Shown in pieces: positions 44,995 through 53,733 of a DNA stretch of 62,637 nucleotides. This DNA comes from Flavobacteriales bacterium (GTDB lineage: Bacteria; Bacteroidota; Bacteroidia; Flavobacteriales_D; Sanyastnellaceae). The translations under genes and the position numbers were made by a program. Where the stretch lies: contig JAQWQB010000046.1 of NCBI GenBank assembly GCA_029245065.1, positions 1 to 62,637 of the forward strand, in the 5' to 3' direction. The first letter of the stretch is position 1, and each line of letters starts with the position of its first letter. The notes beneath the pieces were generated by a model that saw only the letters and a list, made by a program, of their open reading frames with translations, was not told the origin of the DNA and did not search any database.

Positions 44995-47900
44995 TTATTC
45001 GCAAGCGCTACCAAAAGCTCCAAGGAACTGAAGTAAATCTGTTGCGTTAATCAATCCGTCTCCGTTCAAGTCTTCTGGACAAGATGAAGTGAAGATACAA
45101 CTACCATCATCAACTGTTGCAGTTGCGCTGTAGTTGTCTGCAGATACATATGTACATCCTTGGCAAGAAGTAGACTCGCAGCTTCCGTCATCAGAAGTTG
45201 CAAGATCATTGTAGTTACAAGCCGTTGGATCTGTACAACCAGCAATTAGCTGAGAGTTCATTGCTCCAGGCGTTCCGAAAAGAACGAATGAGCTTTGCCA
45301 GTTTGCAGGATCTGTGTTATCCAATGCTGGGTCAATCAATTCAAGTGACGTACAAGATCCGTCTGGTTCGAAAGGCCAAGGAGTAGAATCTGAGTAAGTC
45401 ACTGTATCAATCACGTTACCGAATCCGTCTTCAAGCGCTACAGTTGCTCCTGTATTGCTCAAGTTTCCGAATTCCATTTCGAATACCTGGTATCCGTTTC
45501 CAGCATACGTTGCAGCATTTGTTGCTACAATGATGTACTCTCCAGCAGCCATTGACGCCCCGTCAGGGAATGTGAATGTGAAACCAGCGTTGAACGTGAA
45601 TCCTGAAAGATCAACAATTGTTGCTTCAGCATTGTAAATCTCTACGTACTCGTAGTCAAGATCATCACCTTGAACAACGCAAGGGTTGTAGTGAAGTTCG
45701 TTGATCACCAAGTTTGGAAGTGTGAAGTAACATGAACCATCGTCTAGTGTAGCAAGCGCATTGTAGTTCAATGCTGCTACATCTGTACATCCACTGATTA
45801 CACATGAACCATCGTCTTGCGTTGCCGCAGGGTCATAGTTGTCAGCAGCAGGATCAGTACATCCAAGGATGTTTGCACAAGAACCATCATCCACAACCGC
45901 TAGAGGATCGTAGTTAGGGAATGCATTGTCTGTACAACCATAACGCTTCGCGTCGTTCAAATCACGTGGCTCCAATTTCCAGTTACCAAATGAGTAGTAG
46001 TTAGGACCAGTTACTTCGTAAGTGATACCAAGATCTACTGGAGTCAATGCGATACCTAGGTCATCTACGTATGCAGGACCAGAACCATCGTCAAGTACCC
46101 ATTCTCCAAATCCAAGATCACTGTTTGACACCTGACCGAATACAAGAAGAAGAACTCCTTCCCATTGCTCCTGGTTGATGTCGTTTGTAGGAAGTGCTTC
46201 AGCAGCTGGAAGTGGGTTACCACTTGTAAGTACTGCCGCAGAAGAAGAAGTGATGATTGTCAATCCGAATGATTCAGTCACAATTCCTGTCACGTCTACT
46301 TCGTCTCCAAGCACAACACCAGCTCCTTCAACCCATATTCCAGAGAAACCACCTGTTCCGTCCTGGATAGTGTAGAGGTTAGAAGGTGTGTAAACCGCAG
46401 TTACGATTCCGTTGGTTGTTACCAATTCACCTGCTTTGTTTGAATCACCATCAACATCTACATCAGACTGAATCTCAGAGATTGTGTAGCTAGTTGAAGG
46501 TGGTGCTTCAGAATTCATTGCTCCAGGAGTTCCGTTTGGAACGTAAGATGCTTGCCAGTTCGCTGGGTCAGCGTTGTCTAAAGCTGGATCAATCAATTCA
46601 AGTGAAGGACAAGTTCCATTTGCAGCTGAAGGCCAAGCTCCACCTGTACCATAAGTTACTTCGTCAATCACGTTTGCGAAACTGTCAGAAAGCTGAACTA
46701 GCTCTCCACTGTTGTTCACGCCTCCAGAAGTCATTTCGAACACTTGGTATCCGTTTCCTGTGTAAGAAGCAGCATTTACGGCAATGATGATGTATTCACC
46801 AGCAGCCATTGAAGCTCCCATTGGGAATGCAAATTCAAAACCTGCAGAGAAAAGCAAGCCTTCTAAGTTCACAACACCTGCATCAGCATTGTAGATCTCA
46901 ACGAATTCGAAATCAGTATCAACTCCTTGATCTGCACATGGGTTGTAGTGAATCTCATTGATCACTAGGTTAGGCAATGTGAAGTAACAAGAACCATCGT
47001 CAACGTTTGCCATTGCATCAAAGTTCAATGCACCGGCGTCAGTACAACCTAAGTATTGACAAGAACCATCATCAACAGTAGCTGCTGGATCAAAGTTATC
47101 AGCGTCAAAGTCTGTACATCCAGGAACGTTTCCACAAGAACCGTCATCAATTACAGCGTCTGCATCATAGTTAGGGAAAGCAATATCTGTACATCCCCAT
47201 TTCTGAGCATCTGCAGCATCTCTTGGCTCTAATTTGAATGCACCGAAAGAGTAGTACAAAGGACCAGTCAACGTGTAAGTATCAGGAACAGTCAAAGGAG
47301 CAAGAAGTAAACCGAGGTCATCTACGTTCAATTCACCTGTACCGTCATTTACTCCGAACTCACCGTTTCCTAAATCTGCAGTAGAAACATCTCCAGTTAC
47401 TTCAAGAAGAACTCCTTCCCATTGCTCCTGAGCTGCGTCAAGTGTTGAAACCACTTCAACTGCAGGCAATGCATTTGCAGAAGAGTTGATTACAGCAGAA
47501 GCTCCAGAAACAAGCGTTAAGTCAAAGCTTTCAATGATCAATCCAGTTACGGTCACATCGTCTCCAATTGCTACACCTGCACCTTCGGCCCAGATTCCTG
47601 AAAAAGCACCCGTACCATCTTGAACAGTGTAAAGGTTACTTGCTGCGTAAACGGCTGTAACAATTCCACTCAATTCTACTACGGTTCCTTCACTTTGAGA
47701 ATTCCCATCAACATCGATGTTTGATTGCACAGCGAAAATAGTTGAAGGAGTTCCTACACATGGAATAGTTGTGTTAACAGCTCCAGGTGTACCAGCGTAA
47801 CCACATGATGCGTGCCAGTTAGCACCGTCATTGTTATCTAGAGAAGGGTCATTTAATTCAAGTGTTGGACCTTGACCATCAGGACTCACAGCCCAAGGAG

Positions 47901-49206
47901 CTGCATCGTCATAAGCAACCTCATCAACAACGTTTGCAGCAGCATCAAAAAGTGATACCGTTTCACCGCCGTTTCCTAGTCCGCCAGAAGTCATTTCAAA
48001 TACTTGGTATCCGTTTCCAGTGTAGAAAGGTGCGTTAATAGCAACTACAATGTACTCTCCGGGAGCAATAGAAGCTCCAACAGGGAAAGTGAATACAACA
48101 CCACCCATTGTGTAACCTTCAAGGTCTACTGCAACGATGTCATTGTTATAAATCTCAATGAATTCATAATCTAGGTCGTCAAACAATGGAAAAGGACCTG
48201 GATTGTAGTGAATTTCGTTAATCACAAGATCAAAAGTAGGTGCTAACATCCCTGCACAGTTGCACATTGCATCTACCATATCCTCTGTTGTAGCAGGATC
48301 AAGGTCATCACAAGGAGCACCAATGATTAGACAACTTCCGTCATCAATCGTTGCAGTTAAGTCAAAGTTACAAGCAGCACCGTCAGTGCAACCTAGGCAA
48401 GTGAAATCACAAGAACCATCATCAATTGTTGCAGTCATATCGTAGTTACAAGCTCCGGCGTCTGTACAACCTAGGCAAGTAAAATCACAAGAACCGTCGT
48501 CTGTGGTAGCAGCTGCGTTGTAGTTACACGCGCCAGCGTCTGTACATCCAGGGATAGCTACAGAAGCATCGTATACACCGATGAAATCAAATGCGAATTC
48601 CTCACTTGCAGAGTTTGCTTGTGCAACAATTCTAATTTCCAATGACGCTCCAGTTGGGATAGAAGCAGAGAACTGCGCAAAGGCAGTTGTCAATGCGATA
48701 TCGCCAAGTCCAGAGTTGTCAGAATCAAATCCAAGTCCTGTATTTGAACCAGCAGCCATTCCTGTGAATGTCATAGCGGTTACCCATCCAGCTGCGTCTA
48801 GATTGTATTCAACACGTACAAAATCTGAATCGTCCCATCCGTCTCCAGGGTTACCTGTTGCGAAAAGACCACGAACTTCAAGAGCAGCAACTCCTGTTAC
48901 ATCAATTGCTGGAGTGAATGTAAGTGTCTTAGATGTTAAAAGGTCACCTCCGTTATCATCCAAGTCTTCTCCTGCCCAGAAAAACCCACCGTCTGCACCA
49001 GAATAAGCTGCTGCAACGTTACCGATGTTTGAACCATCTGTTCTAGCGAAGTGATCGCTAAATCCGTCATTAAAGGTGTTAGAAGAAGTGTAGCTTACGC
49101 CTTCACCGTCCGTTTCGAAGCTCTCAGACCAAATTTGAGCCTGGGCAGTAGATACCGCAAGCACCATTAGGATTAATCCGAAAGCACTCAAGATTTGTTG
49201 TCTCAT
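44995..49206 (-). CDS. Giant secreted protein: lamin-tail domains, GCTD repeats, EF-hand end
   Basis: 1403 residues. Signal peptide at 1-23, then a lectin-like N-terminal part (25-215). There are three lamin-tail-type domains (about 325-480, 745-897, 1164-1318), each starting LVINExHYNP. Two beta-rich OB-like regions (about 500-665, 910-1080; GIVTAVY, NLYTxQDGTGxFSGIW) follow the first and second. Eleven copies of a two-cysteine repeat GCTD...NY...DDGSC are grouped 3, 3, 3, 2 between them. The end has one perfect EF-hand/dockerin loop (DLNGDGLINATD, 1379-1390) framed by Cys1376 and Cys1402, and no T9SS A or B signal. No nuclease or other catalytic domain is visible. Confidence 0.9.
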   Translation of the reverse strand: MRQQILSAFGLILMVLAVSTAQAQIWSESFETDGEGVSYTSSNTFNDGFSDHFARTDGSNIGNVAAAYSGADGGFFWAGEDLDDNGGDLLTSKTLTFTPAIDVTGVAALEVRGLFATGNPGDGWDDSDFVRVEYNLDAAGWVTAMTFTGMAAGSNTGLGFDSDNSGLGDIALTTAFAQFSASIPTGASLEIRIVAQANSASEEFAFDFIGVYDASVAIPGCTDAGACNYNAAATTDDGSCDFTCLGCTDAGACNYDMTATIDDGSCDFTCLGCTDGAACNFDLTATIDDGSCLIIGAPCDDLDPATTEDMVDAMCNCAGMLAPTFDLVINEIHYNPGPFPLFDDLDYEFIEIYNNDIVAVDLEGYTMGGVVFTFPVGASIAPGEYIVVAINAPFYTGNGYQVFEMTSGGLGNGGETVSLFDAAANVVDEVAYDDAAPWAVSPDGQGPTLELNDPSLDNNDGANWHASCGYAGTPGAVNTTIPCVGTPSTIFAVQSNIDVDGNSQSEGTVVELSGIVTAVYAASNLYTVQDGTGAFSGIWAEGAGVAIGDDVTVTGLIIESFDLTLVSGASAVINSSANALPAVEVVSTLDAAQEQWEGVLLEVTGDVSTADLGNGEFGVNDGTGELNVDDLGLLLAPLTVPDTYTLTGPLYYSFGAFKLEPRDAADAQKWGCTDIAFPNYDADAVIDDGSCGNVPGCTDFDADNFDPAATVDDGSCQYLGCTDAGALNFDAMANVDDGSCYFTLPNLVINEIHYNPCADQGVDTDFEFVEIYNADAGVVNLEGLLFSAGFEFAFPMGASMAAGEYIIIAVNAASYTGNGYQVFEMTSGGVNNSGELVQLSDSFANVIDEVTYGTGGAWPSAANGTCPSLELIDPALDNADPANWQASYVPNGTPGAMNSEAPPSTSYTISEIQSDVDVDGDSNKAGELVTTNGIVTAVYTPSNLYTIQDGTGGFSGIWVEGAGVVLGDEVDVTGIVTESFGLTIITSSSAAVLTSGNPLPAAEALPTNDINQEQWEGVLLLVFGQVSNSDLGFGEWVLDDGSGPAYVDDLGIALTPVDLGITYEVTGPNYYSFGNWKLEPRDLNDAKRYGCTDNAFPNYDPLAVVDDGSCANILGCTDPAADNYDPAATQDDGSCVISGCTDVAALNYNALATLDDGSCYFTLPNLVINELHYNPCVVQGDDLDYEYVEIYNAEATIVDLSGFTFNAGFTFTFPDGASMAAGEYIIVATNAATYAGNGYQVFEMEFGNLSNTGATVALEDGFGNVIDTVTYSDSTPWPFEPDGSCTSLELIDPALDNTDPANWQSSFVLFGTPGAMNSQLIAGCTDPTACNYNDLATSDDGSCESTSCQGCTYVSADNYSATATVDDGSCIFTSSCPEDLNGDGLINATDLLQFLGAFGSACE

Positions 49207-49260
49207 AGTACTATGATTTTGGTTTAGATAAAAGTCAAATTATATACCCGGTTGGGAATA

Positions 49261-49268
49261 CAAATTTA
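49261..49268 (-). promoter_or_regulatory. Candidate -7 element of the giant secreted protein gene
   Basis: TAAATTTG on the minus strand is an exact match, 55 nt before the ATG. The -33 position is not conserved. Confidence 0.4.
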
Positions 49269-49358
49269 TAAAGACGAATCGTGTTATTCGTGCCGACGAG
49301 CATCCTTAATAATTCGATAAACGAAACGAAGGAAGATTAACCTTCACAGGGCATCTGC

Positions 49359-49386
49359 TTAACAATGGCTTAACATTGGGTTAACA
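49359..49386. promoter_or_regulatory. Three TTAACA direct repeats with 11-nt period
   Basis: TTAACA occurs at 49359-49364, 49370-49375 and 49381-49386, each separated by exactly 5 nt. The site is in the 200-nt non-coding stretch between rnhB (ends 49407) and the giant secreted protein gene (starts 49206); apart from the -7 candidate I see nothing else there. A related pair precedes the Na/Pi cotransporter. It is upstream of the giant gene but about 90 nt beyond its best -7 candidate. Confidence 0.45.
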
Positions 49387-49406
49387 TTATTCAGTGTCTG
49401 AAACGA

Positions 49407-50006
49407 CTAGAATAGAGTTGTTTGAGTAGAAAGAAGACGGAAAGTCATTCGATGATACGAAGAAGCACCATGTGTCTGTATGGCACTTCGGTGCGCAACC
49501 GTAGGATACCCTTTATTTTTATCCCAGGCATACGCTGGAAATTCAAGATGGAGGTTCTCCATAATTTCATCCCTTACTGTTTTGGCCAGAATACTGGCTG
49601 CAGCAATGCTTTGAAATTTAGAATCTCCTTTGACTACACATGTTTCTGCTATGTTAGGATAGGGGCGAAACCGGTTTCCATCGATAAGCAAATGATCGGG
49701 TACAACTTGCAACTGATCCACAGCTCGGTGCATTGCCAAAAAGGACGCTTGGAGAATATTGATGTCATCAATCTCCGTGTGAGATACAACCCCAACTCCC
49801 CATGCGAGCGCTTTTTCTTCTATGATGGGTCTTAGAACTTGACGTCGTGCTTCTGTCAACTTTTTGGAATCATCCAAGCCGGGTATGCGCACTTTTGGGT
49901 TTAAGATCACTGCAGCCGCCACTACTGGACCAGCAAGGCATCCTCTTCCCGCTTCATCACATCCTGCTTCCAAGATCCCTTTGTTTAAAAATCGCTTGAG
50001 TCCCAT
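49407..50006 (-). CDS. rnhB: Ribonuclease HII
   Basis: Removes ribonucleotides and RNA primers from DNA. 199 residues. The active-site DEAG motif is GCDEAGRGCLAGPVVAAAVIL (D17, E18), with further acidic residues in DHLLIDGNRF and conserved IAAASILAKTVRD. GYPTVAHRSAIQTHGASSYHR is the substrate-binding end. The ATG directly follows the glycosyltransferase stop (TAA then ATG), so the two are cotranscribed. Confidence 0.96.
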   Translation of the reverse strand: MGLKRFLNKGILEAGCDEAGRGCLAGPVVAAAVILNPKVRIPGLDDSKKLTEARRQVLRPIIEEKALAWGVGVVSHTEIDDINILQASFLAMHRAVDQLQVVPDHLLIDGNRFRPYPNIAETCVVKGDSKFQSIAAASILAKTVRDEIMENLHLEFPAYAWDKNKGYPTVAHRSAIQTHGASSYHRMTFRLLSTQTTLF

Positions 50007-51143
50007 TTAAGTCGATTTGGAAATGGTACGCTGCATTGACTTCCAAAGCTTTTGACTGGTTCTATCCCACGAATACAATTTCGCTCTTTCAAACCCTTTT
50101 TGGACCAAGTGTGTTCTCAACTCTTCGTCCTGAACAACCTTCAGCATTGCTTCTGAAATGGCATCGATGTCTTCAGGGTGAACTTGAATTGCTGCATCGC
50201 CTACTATCTCGGGCAAGGAAGTGGTGTTAGATGCAATTAGAGGAACGCCGCTAGCCATGGCTTCCAAAGCAGGAATACCGAAGCCTTCGAACAGCGGTAC
50301 AAACACCATTGCTTCTGCGCCGGCTACTATTGCTTGCAATTCAAGAAGCTCCTTTCGCCCTACGAATAGAATGTCTTTTTTGTGTTCCAACTGTTCTACG
50401 GTCTGGGCAATTGAGGACCCTGACCACATTGGCGCCCCTACCAATACCATTTTCACTTCAGAATTGCTTTTCGATTTCATCTGATTGAAAGCCAACAGCA
50501 TTCGCTCTACATTCTTCCTTGCATGCATTGAGCCTACAAAAACGAAGTATTCAATTCCATCGGTATAACGTTTTTGGATGCCTTTCTTTTCATCTGCAGA
50601 CACCGGCGCATACCCTTCATTCACCCCGTTGTAAACAACATCTACTTCTTCGGGAGTTACCTTGAAAGATTTGCAAATATCTTGAGCACTGTACTCACTT
50701 ACGGTGGCAATTCTAGTGGCTTTTTGGGCGAATTGAGGAAACATTTTATTCAACCATTTCGCAACATTTTTAGGAAGCCACTCTGGGTGATGAATGAAAT
50801 TAAGGTCGTGCATTACTAACAGCTGAGGCACGTCTGTAGTCAACGAAGCATATCCATCAGGGCTTACGAATAGATCAGGCTTGATTTGTTTTAGTTTCCT
50901 TGTCACTGCGAAATCAAACCACAGTTGAAATAGCCATACTCTTCTGGCGGGGGGCCATAAAACGTGGGCTTTGACGTTGGAAGAAGGTATGAACTCAGGA
51001 TCGGGCTTTGCATCAAAGAAGAAATGAAACTCTACTTCAGGATGATCAGCAGTGATTCTTTTGAATGATTCCCATGTGAACCAGCCAATTCCTTCCAACC
51101 TTCCTTTTCGTAAGAGGCGTGTATTTACTGCAATCTTCGTCAT
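50007..51143 (-). CDS. Glycosyltransferase family 4 protein
   Basis: GT-B retaining glycosyltransferase. ATG 51143 gives 378 residues; the open frame extends to 51203 but the extra 20 residues are polar and unsupported. The N-terminal acceptor domain starts TKIAVNTRLL; the donor domain shows FVGSMHARKNVERMLLAF and the EX7E-like segment LFEGFGIPALEAMASGVPLIASNTTSLPEI. Its place beside flippase, chain-length and polymerase genes suggests extracellular polysaccharide or LPS glycan synthesis. The sugar specificity is unknown. Confidence 0.93.
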   Translation of the reverse strand: MTKIAVNTRLLRKGRLEGIGWFTWESFKRITADHPEVEFHFFFDAKPDPEFIPSSNVKAHVLWPPARRVWLFQLWFDFAVTRKLKQIKPDLFVSPDGYASLTTDVPQLLVMHDLNFIHHPEWLPKNVAKWLNKMFPQFAQKATRIATVSEYSAQDICKSFKVTPEEVDVVYNGVNEGYAPVSADEKKGIQKRYTDGIEYFVFVGSMHARKNVERMLLAFNQMKSKSNSEVKMVLVGAPMWSGSSIAQTVEQLEHKKDILFVGRKELLELQAIVAGAEAMVFVPLFEGFGIPALEAMASGVPLIASNTTSLPEIVGDAAIQVHPEDIDAISEAMLKVVQDEELRTHLVQKGFERAKLYSWDRTSQKLWKSMQRTISKST

Positions 51144-51217
51144 TTCTGAGTCCGAAGATACATGATTTGATGTGTCATCTCTTTCGGAATAACTAACTTT
51201 CACCCGACTTAGAAGTC

Positions 51218-52669
51218 ATGCAGAAAACCTTCCTCTCTAATTTGACCTTGCTCTTGGCGCTTAATTTATTGATTAAGCCTAGCTATTTGCTATTTGTGGA
51301 AGCGGAAGTACAAAACCGCGTTGGAGCAGAGGTTTTCGGAAACTACACCGCACTCTTAAGCCTATCCTTTCTCCTAAACATATTCCTTGATTTAGGGATC
51401 AATACTTACACTTCTAGAACTGTAGCTCAGAATCAGAGCATTGTAGCCAAGCACCTTGAAAATGTTCTTGGATTGAGGCTGTTGCTTTTTGGAGGGTATA
51501 TGATTTTACTCATCGCCTCAGCTCTGGTATTGAGTTATAGGGGCGAAGACATTCAGATGATCTATTGGTTAGGCTTCAACCAACTTCTCGCTGGAAGTTT
51601 GATTTTCGTCCGATCAAATTTAAGCGGAATGATGCTCTTTAAGAAAGATGCCATCATATCGGTATTGGACAGAGGACTGCTTTTAATTGGACTTGGCGCC
51701 TTATTACTAGCGCATAACAAAGGAGACTTCTTCGACATTTACTGGCTCATTTACGGACAAACCTTCGCCTATCTAGGAGCACTTTTATTGAGCCTTTTCT
51801 TCCTTTTCAGAAACACAGGGAAACTAAAAATCAAATGGCAACCCCTGACGCAACGAGCGATACTAAAACGCAGTCTTCCCTACGCACTGCTGGTTCTATT
51901 AATGATGATCTATTATAAGACAGACACCATCATGTTGGAGCGAATGTTGGATAATGGAGACTTTCATGCCGGTATTTATGCCAAAGCCTATCGCCTTTTT
52001 GAGGCTTCAAATATGTTGGGATACTTGTTTGCTACCCTGCTACTCCCTTTGTTTTCTGTTGCTCTCAAAAAAAGGGAAGATGTTTCGCCCTTGGTGGGAA
52101 ATGCATTTAAAATAATGATTGTTGGTGGTGCTGTGCTCGCCGGAACCTCCATCATTTGGCCTGAATTCATCTTAGGCTTGCTCTACGATATTGAAATTAC
52201 GGAGACCGCACCGGTATTTACTACACTGATGATTTCTTTCGTTTTTATGCTACTGACTTATCTCTGGGGGACATTGTTGACAGCAAACGGCGACATGCGT
52301 ACCATGAACATCATTGCTGTATTTGCCGTCGTTCTCAATATTGTTCTGAACGTCATTCTCATCCCTACTTATCAAGCATGGGGTTCTGCAGTAGCAAGCT
52401 TAAGCACACAAATCCTTGTAACGGTTTGCCAAGTAATCATGTGTTACCGACTCATAAAACTCAAACTCGGCGCTTCTCTTATCACAAGAGTAATTGTATT
52501 CCTTGCACTGTTAGCAACTCTTTCCTACCTCATCACAATAATTCCAATAGGGCTAGAGTTTAAAGTATTGACTTATCCGGTAGTGGGTGTTTTACTGGCC
52601 TTTGCAGTTGGCTTGTTGCGCCTCGTTGACATCCGATCGATTATTCAGTCGAGATCGAAAACTAGGTAA
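51218..52669 (+). CDS. Polysaccharide flippase (Wzx/MATE-like)
   Basis: 483 residues with about 12-14 hydrophobic helices, the layout of lipid-linked oligosaccharide flippases (LSLSFLLNIFLDLGINTYTSRTVAQ, RSLPYALLVLLMMIYYKTDTIMLERML). The early DLGINTYTSR and the central KTDTIML segments resemble the RfbX/Wzx family. It begins 75 nt from the divergent glycosyltransferase start and is followed by a chain-length regulator and a polymerase, a Wzx/Wzy-type set. Substrate unknown. Confidence 0.9.
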   Translation: MQKTFLSNLTLLLALNLLIKPSYLLFVEAEVQNRVGAEVFGNYTALLSLSFLLNIFLDLGINTYTSRTVAQNQSIVAKHLENVLGLRLLLFGGYMILLIASALVLSYRGEDIQMIYWLGFNQLLAGSLIFVRSNLSGMMLFKKDAIISVLDRGLLLIGLGALLLAHNKGDFFDIYWLIYGQTFAYLGALLLSLFFLFRNTGKLKIKWQPLTQRAILKRSLPYALLVLLMMIYYKTDTIMLERMLDNGDFHAGIYAKAYRLFEASNMLGYLFATLLLPLFSVALKKREDVSPLVGNAFKIMIVGGAVLAGTSIIWPEFILGLLYDIEITETAPVFTTLMISFVFMLLTYLWGTLLTANGDMRTMNIIAVFAVVLNIVLNVILIPTYQAWGSAVASLSTQILVTVCQVIMCYRLIKLKLGASLITRVIVFLALLATLSYLITIIPIGLEFKVLTYPVVGVLLAFAVGLLRLVDIRSIIQSRSKTR

Positions 52670-52680
52670 TTCCATTATTG

Positions 52681-52688
52681 TACTTTTG
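52681..52688 (+). promoter_or_regulatory. -7 element before the chain-length regulator gene
   Basis: TACTTTTG matches TAnnTTTG exactly, 19 nt before the ATG at 52708 and 12 nt after the flippase stop. No -33 TTG is apparent. Confidence 0.4.
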
Positions 52689-52707
52689 CCAAAATTTTTT
52701 CTCGGAC

Positions 52708-53733
52708 ATGACCAATCAAACAAAGGAGTCTTCTACTACTTCTCTCGATTCAACCAACCTACTGGTTTTCCTCTTTAAATGGCGAATTCATATCATCGTT
52801 CTATGCGGTGTAGCAGCAATAGCATCAGCCATTGCTTCAGGTCTTATTGAAGAAAAATTCAGATCTGCAGTAACCATGTTTGCTGTTCCTCAGAACTCCA
52901 TTGGAGAGCAATTTTATGAAGAACAGAAGAAAAATGACTTGCTTGAATTTGGTGAAAAAGAAGATGCTGAACGTATGCTTCAAATTCTGAATTCAGACCG
53001 TGTAAGAGCTCGAGTTATTCAAAAGTATGATCTCTGGGAACACTACGAAATCACACGTGATGAAGCAGGTGCGAACACCAAGATGCAGAAGGAATACGAC
53101 AGTAACGTTGGAACGCGACTAACAAAATTTGGCTCGATTGAGATCGAAGTGATGGACAAAACGAACACCGTTGCACGTGACATTGCCAATGACATTGCTC
53201 ATTTTGCCGATTCTGTTGCCAACAAGTTGAGAAATGATCGTGCCATGGATGCCTTTCAGTACGCCGAAAGCTCTTTGCTTCAAGTGCAAGATGAAATTCG
53301 GGTGATGGAAGATAGCATGTCTACCCTTTACAACATTGGTGTATATGATTACATCACACAAATTGAAGGTTTGAATGACCAGTATGCCACAGCGATTATT
53401 GAGGGTCAGCCTGGACGAGCAGAGACCATTCGTTTGCAAATGGCAGAAATATCTAAGTACGCTAACACCTTCAACAAGCTAACAACCCTTCTTGAGGCAG
53501 CCTATGACAGAGAGGCGATTCTCAAAAAGCGTTTCGATCTGATGAAGATTGATGCCACATCAAAAATCCCTTCTACCTTCATTGTGGATACCGCAACAGC
53601 TTCAGATAAGAAGGCGTATCCCGTACGATGGCTGATTGTTGTCATGAGTGTTGCTTCTGTTTTCGTCTTTAGTGTGATCGCTATTCTCACGCTTGAGAAT
53701 TATCGCAAATTAAAGCGTGAAGGGAAAATTTAA
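52708..53733 (+). CDS. Wzz-type polysaccharide chain-length determinant protein
   Basis: From ATG 52708, 341 residues. Membrane segments at about 29-50 (HIIVLCGVAAIASAIASG) and 305-328 (RWLIVVMSVASVFVFSVIAIL) enclose a periplasmic coiled region (EYAESSLLQVQDEIRVMEDSMSTL), the Wzz topology. Pro is present near the second helix (KKAYPVRW), as in the family. No tyrosine-kinase domain is fused. Its stop overlaps the next gene start (TAATG), so translation is coupled to the polymerase-like protein. Confidence 0.85.
   Translation: MTNQTKESSTTSLDSTNLLVFLFKWRIHIIVLCGVAAIASAIASGLIEEKFRSAVTMFAVPQNSIGEQFYEEQKKNDLLEFGEKEDAERMLQILNSDRVRARVIQKYDLWEHYEITRDEAGANTKMQKEYDSNVGTRLTKFGSIEIEVMDKTNTVARDIANDIAHFADSVANKLRNDRAMDAFQYAESSLLQVQDEIRVMEDSMSTLYNIGVYDYITQIEGLNDQYATAIIEGQPGRAETIRLQMAEISKYANTFNKLTTLLEAAYDREAILKKRFDLMKIDATSKIPSTFIVDTATASDKKAYPVRWLIVVMSVASVFVFSVIAILTLENYRKLKREGKI

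Noticed and set aside
45080-48560. Repetitive DNA that could be taken for a CRISPR or tandem-repeat array
   Set aside because: The repetition is codons of the GCTD and lamin-tail modules; spacing is irregular and the frame is open throughout.
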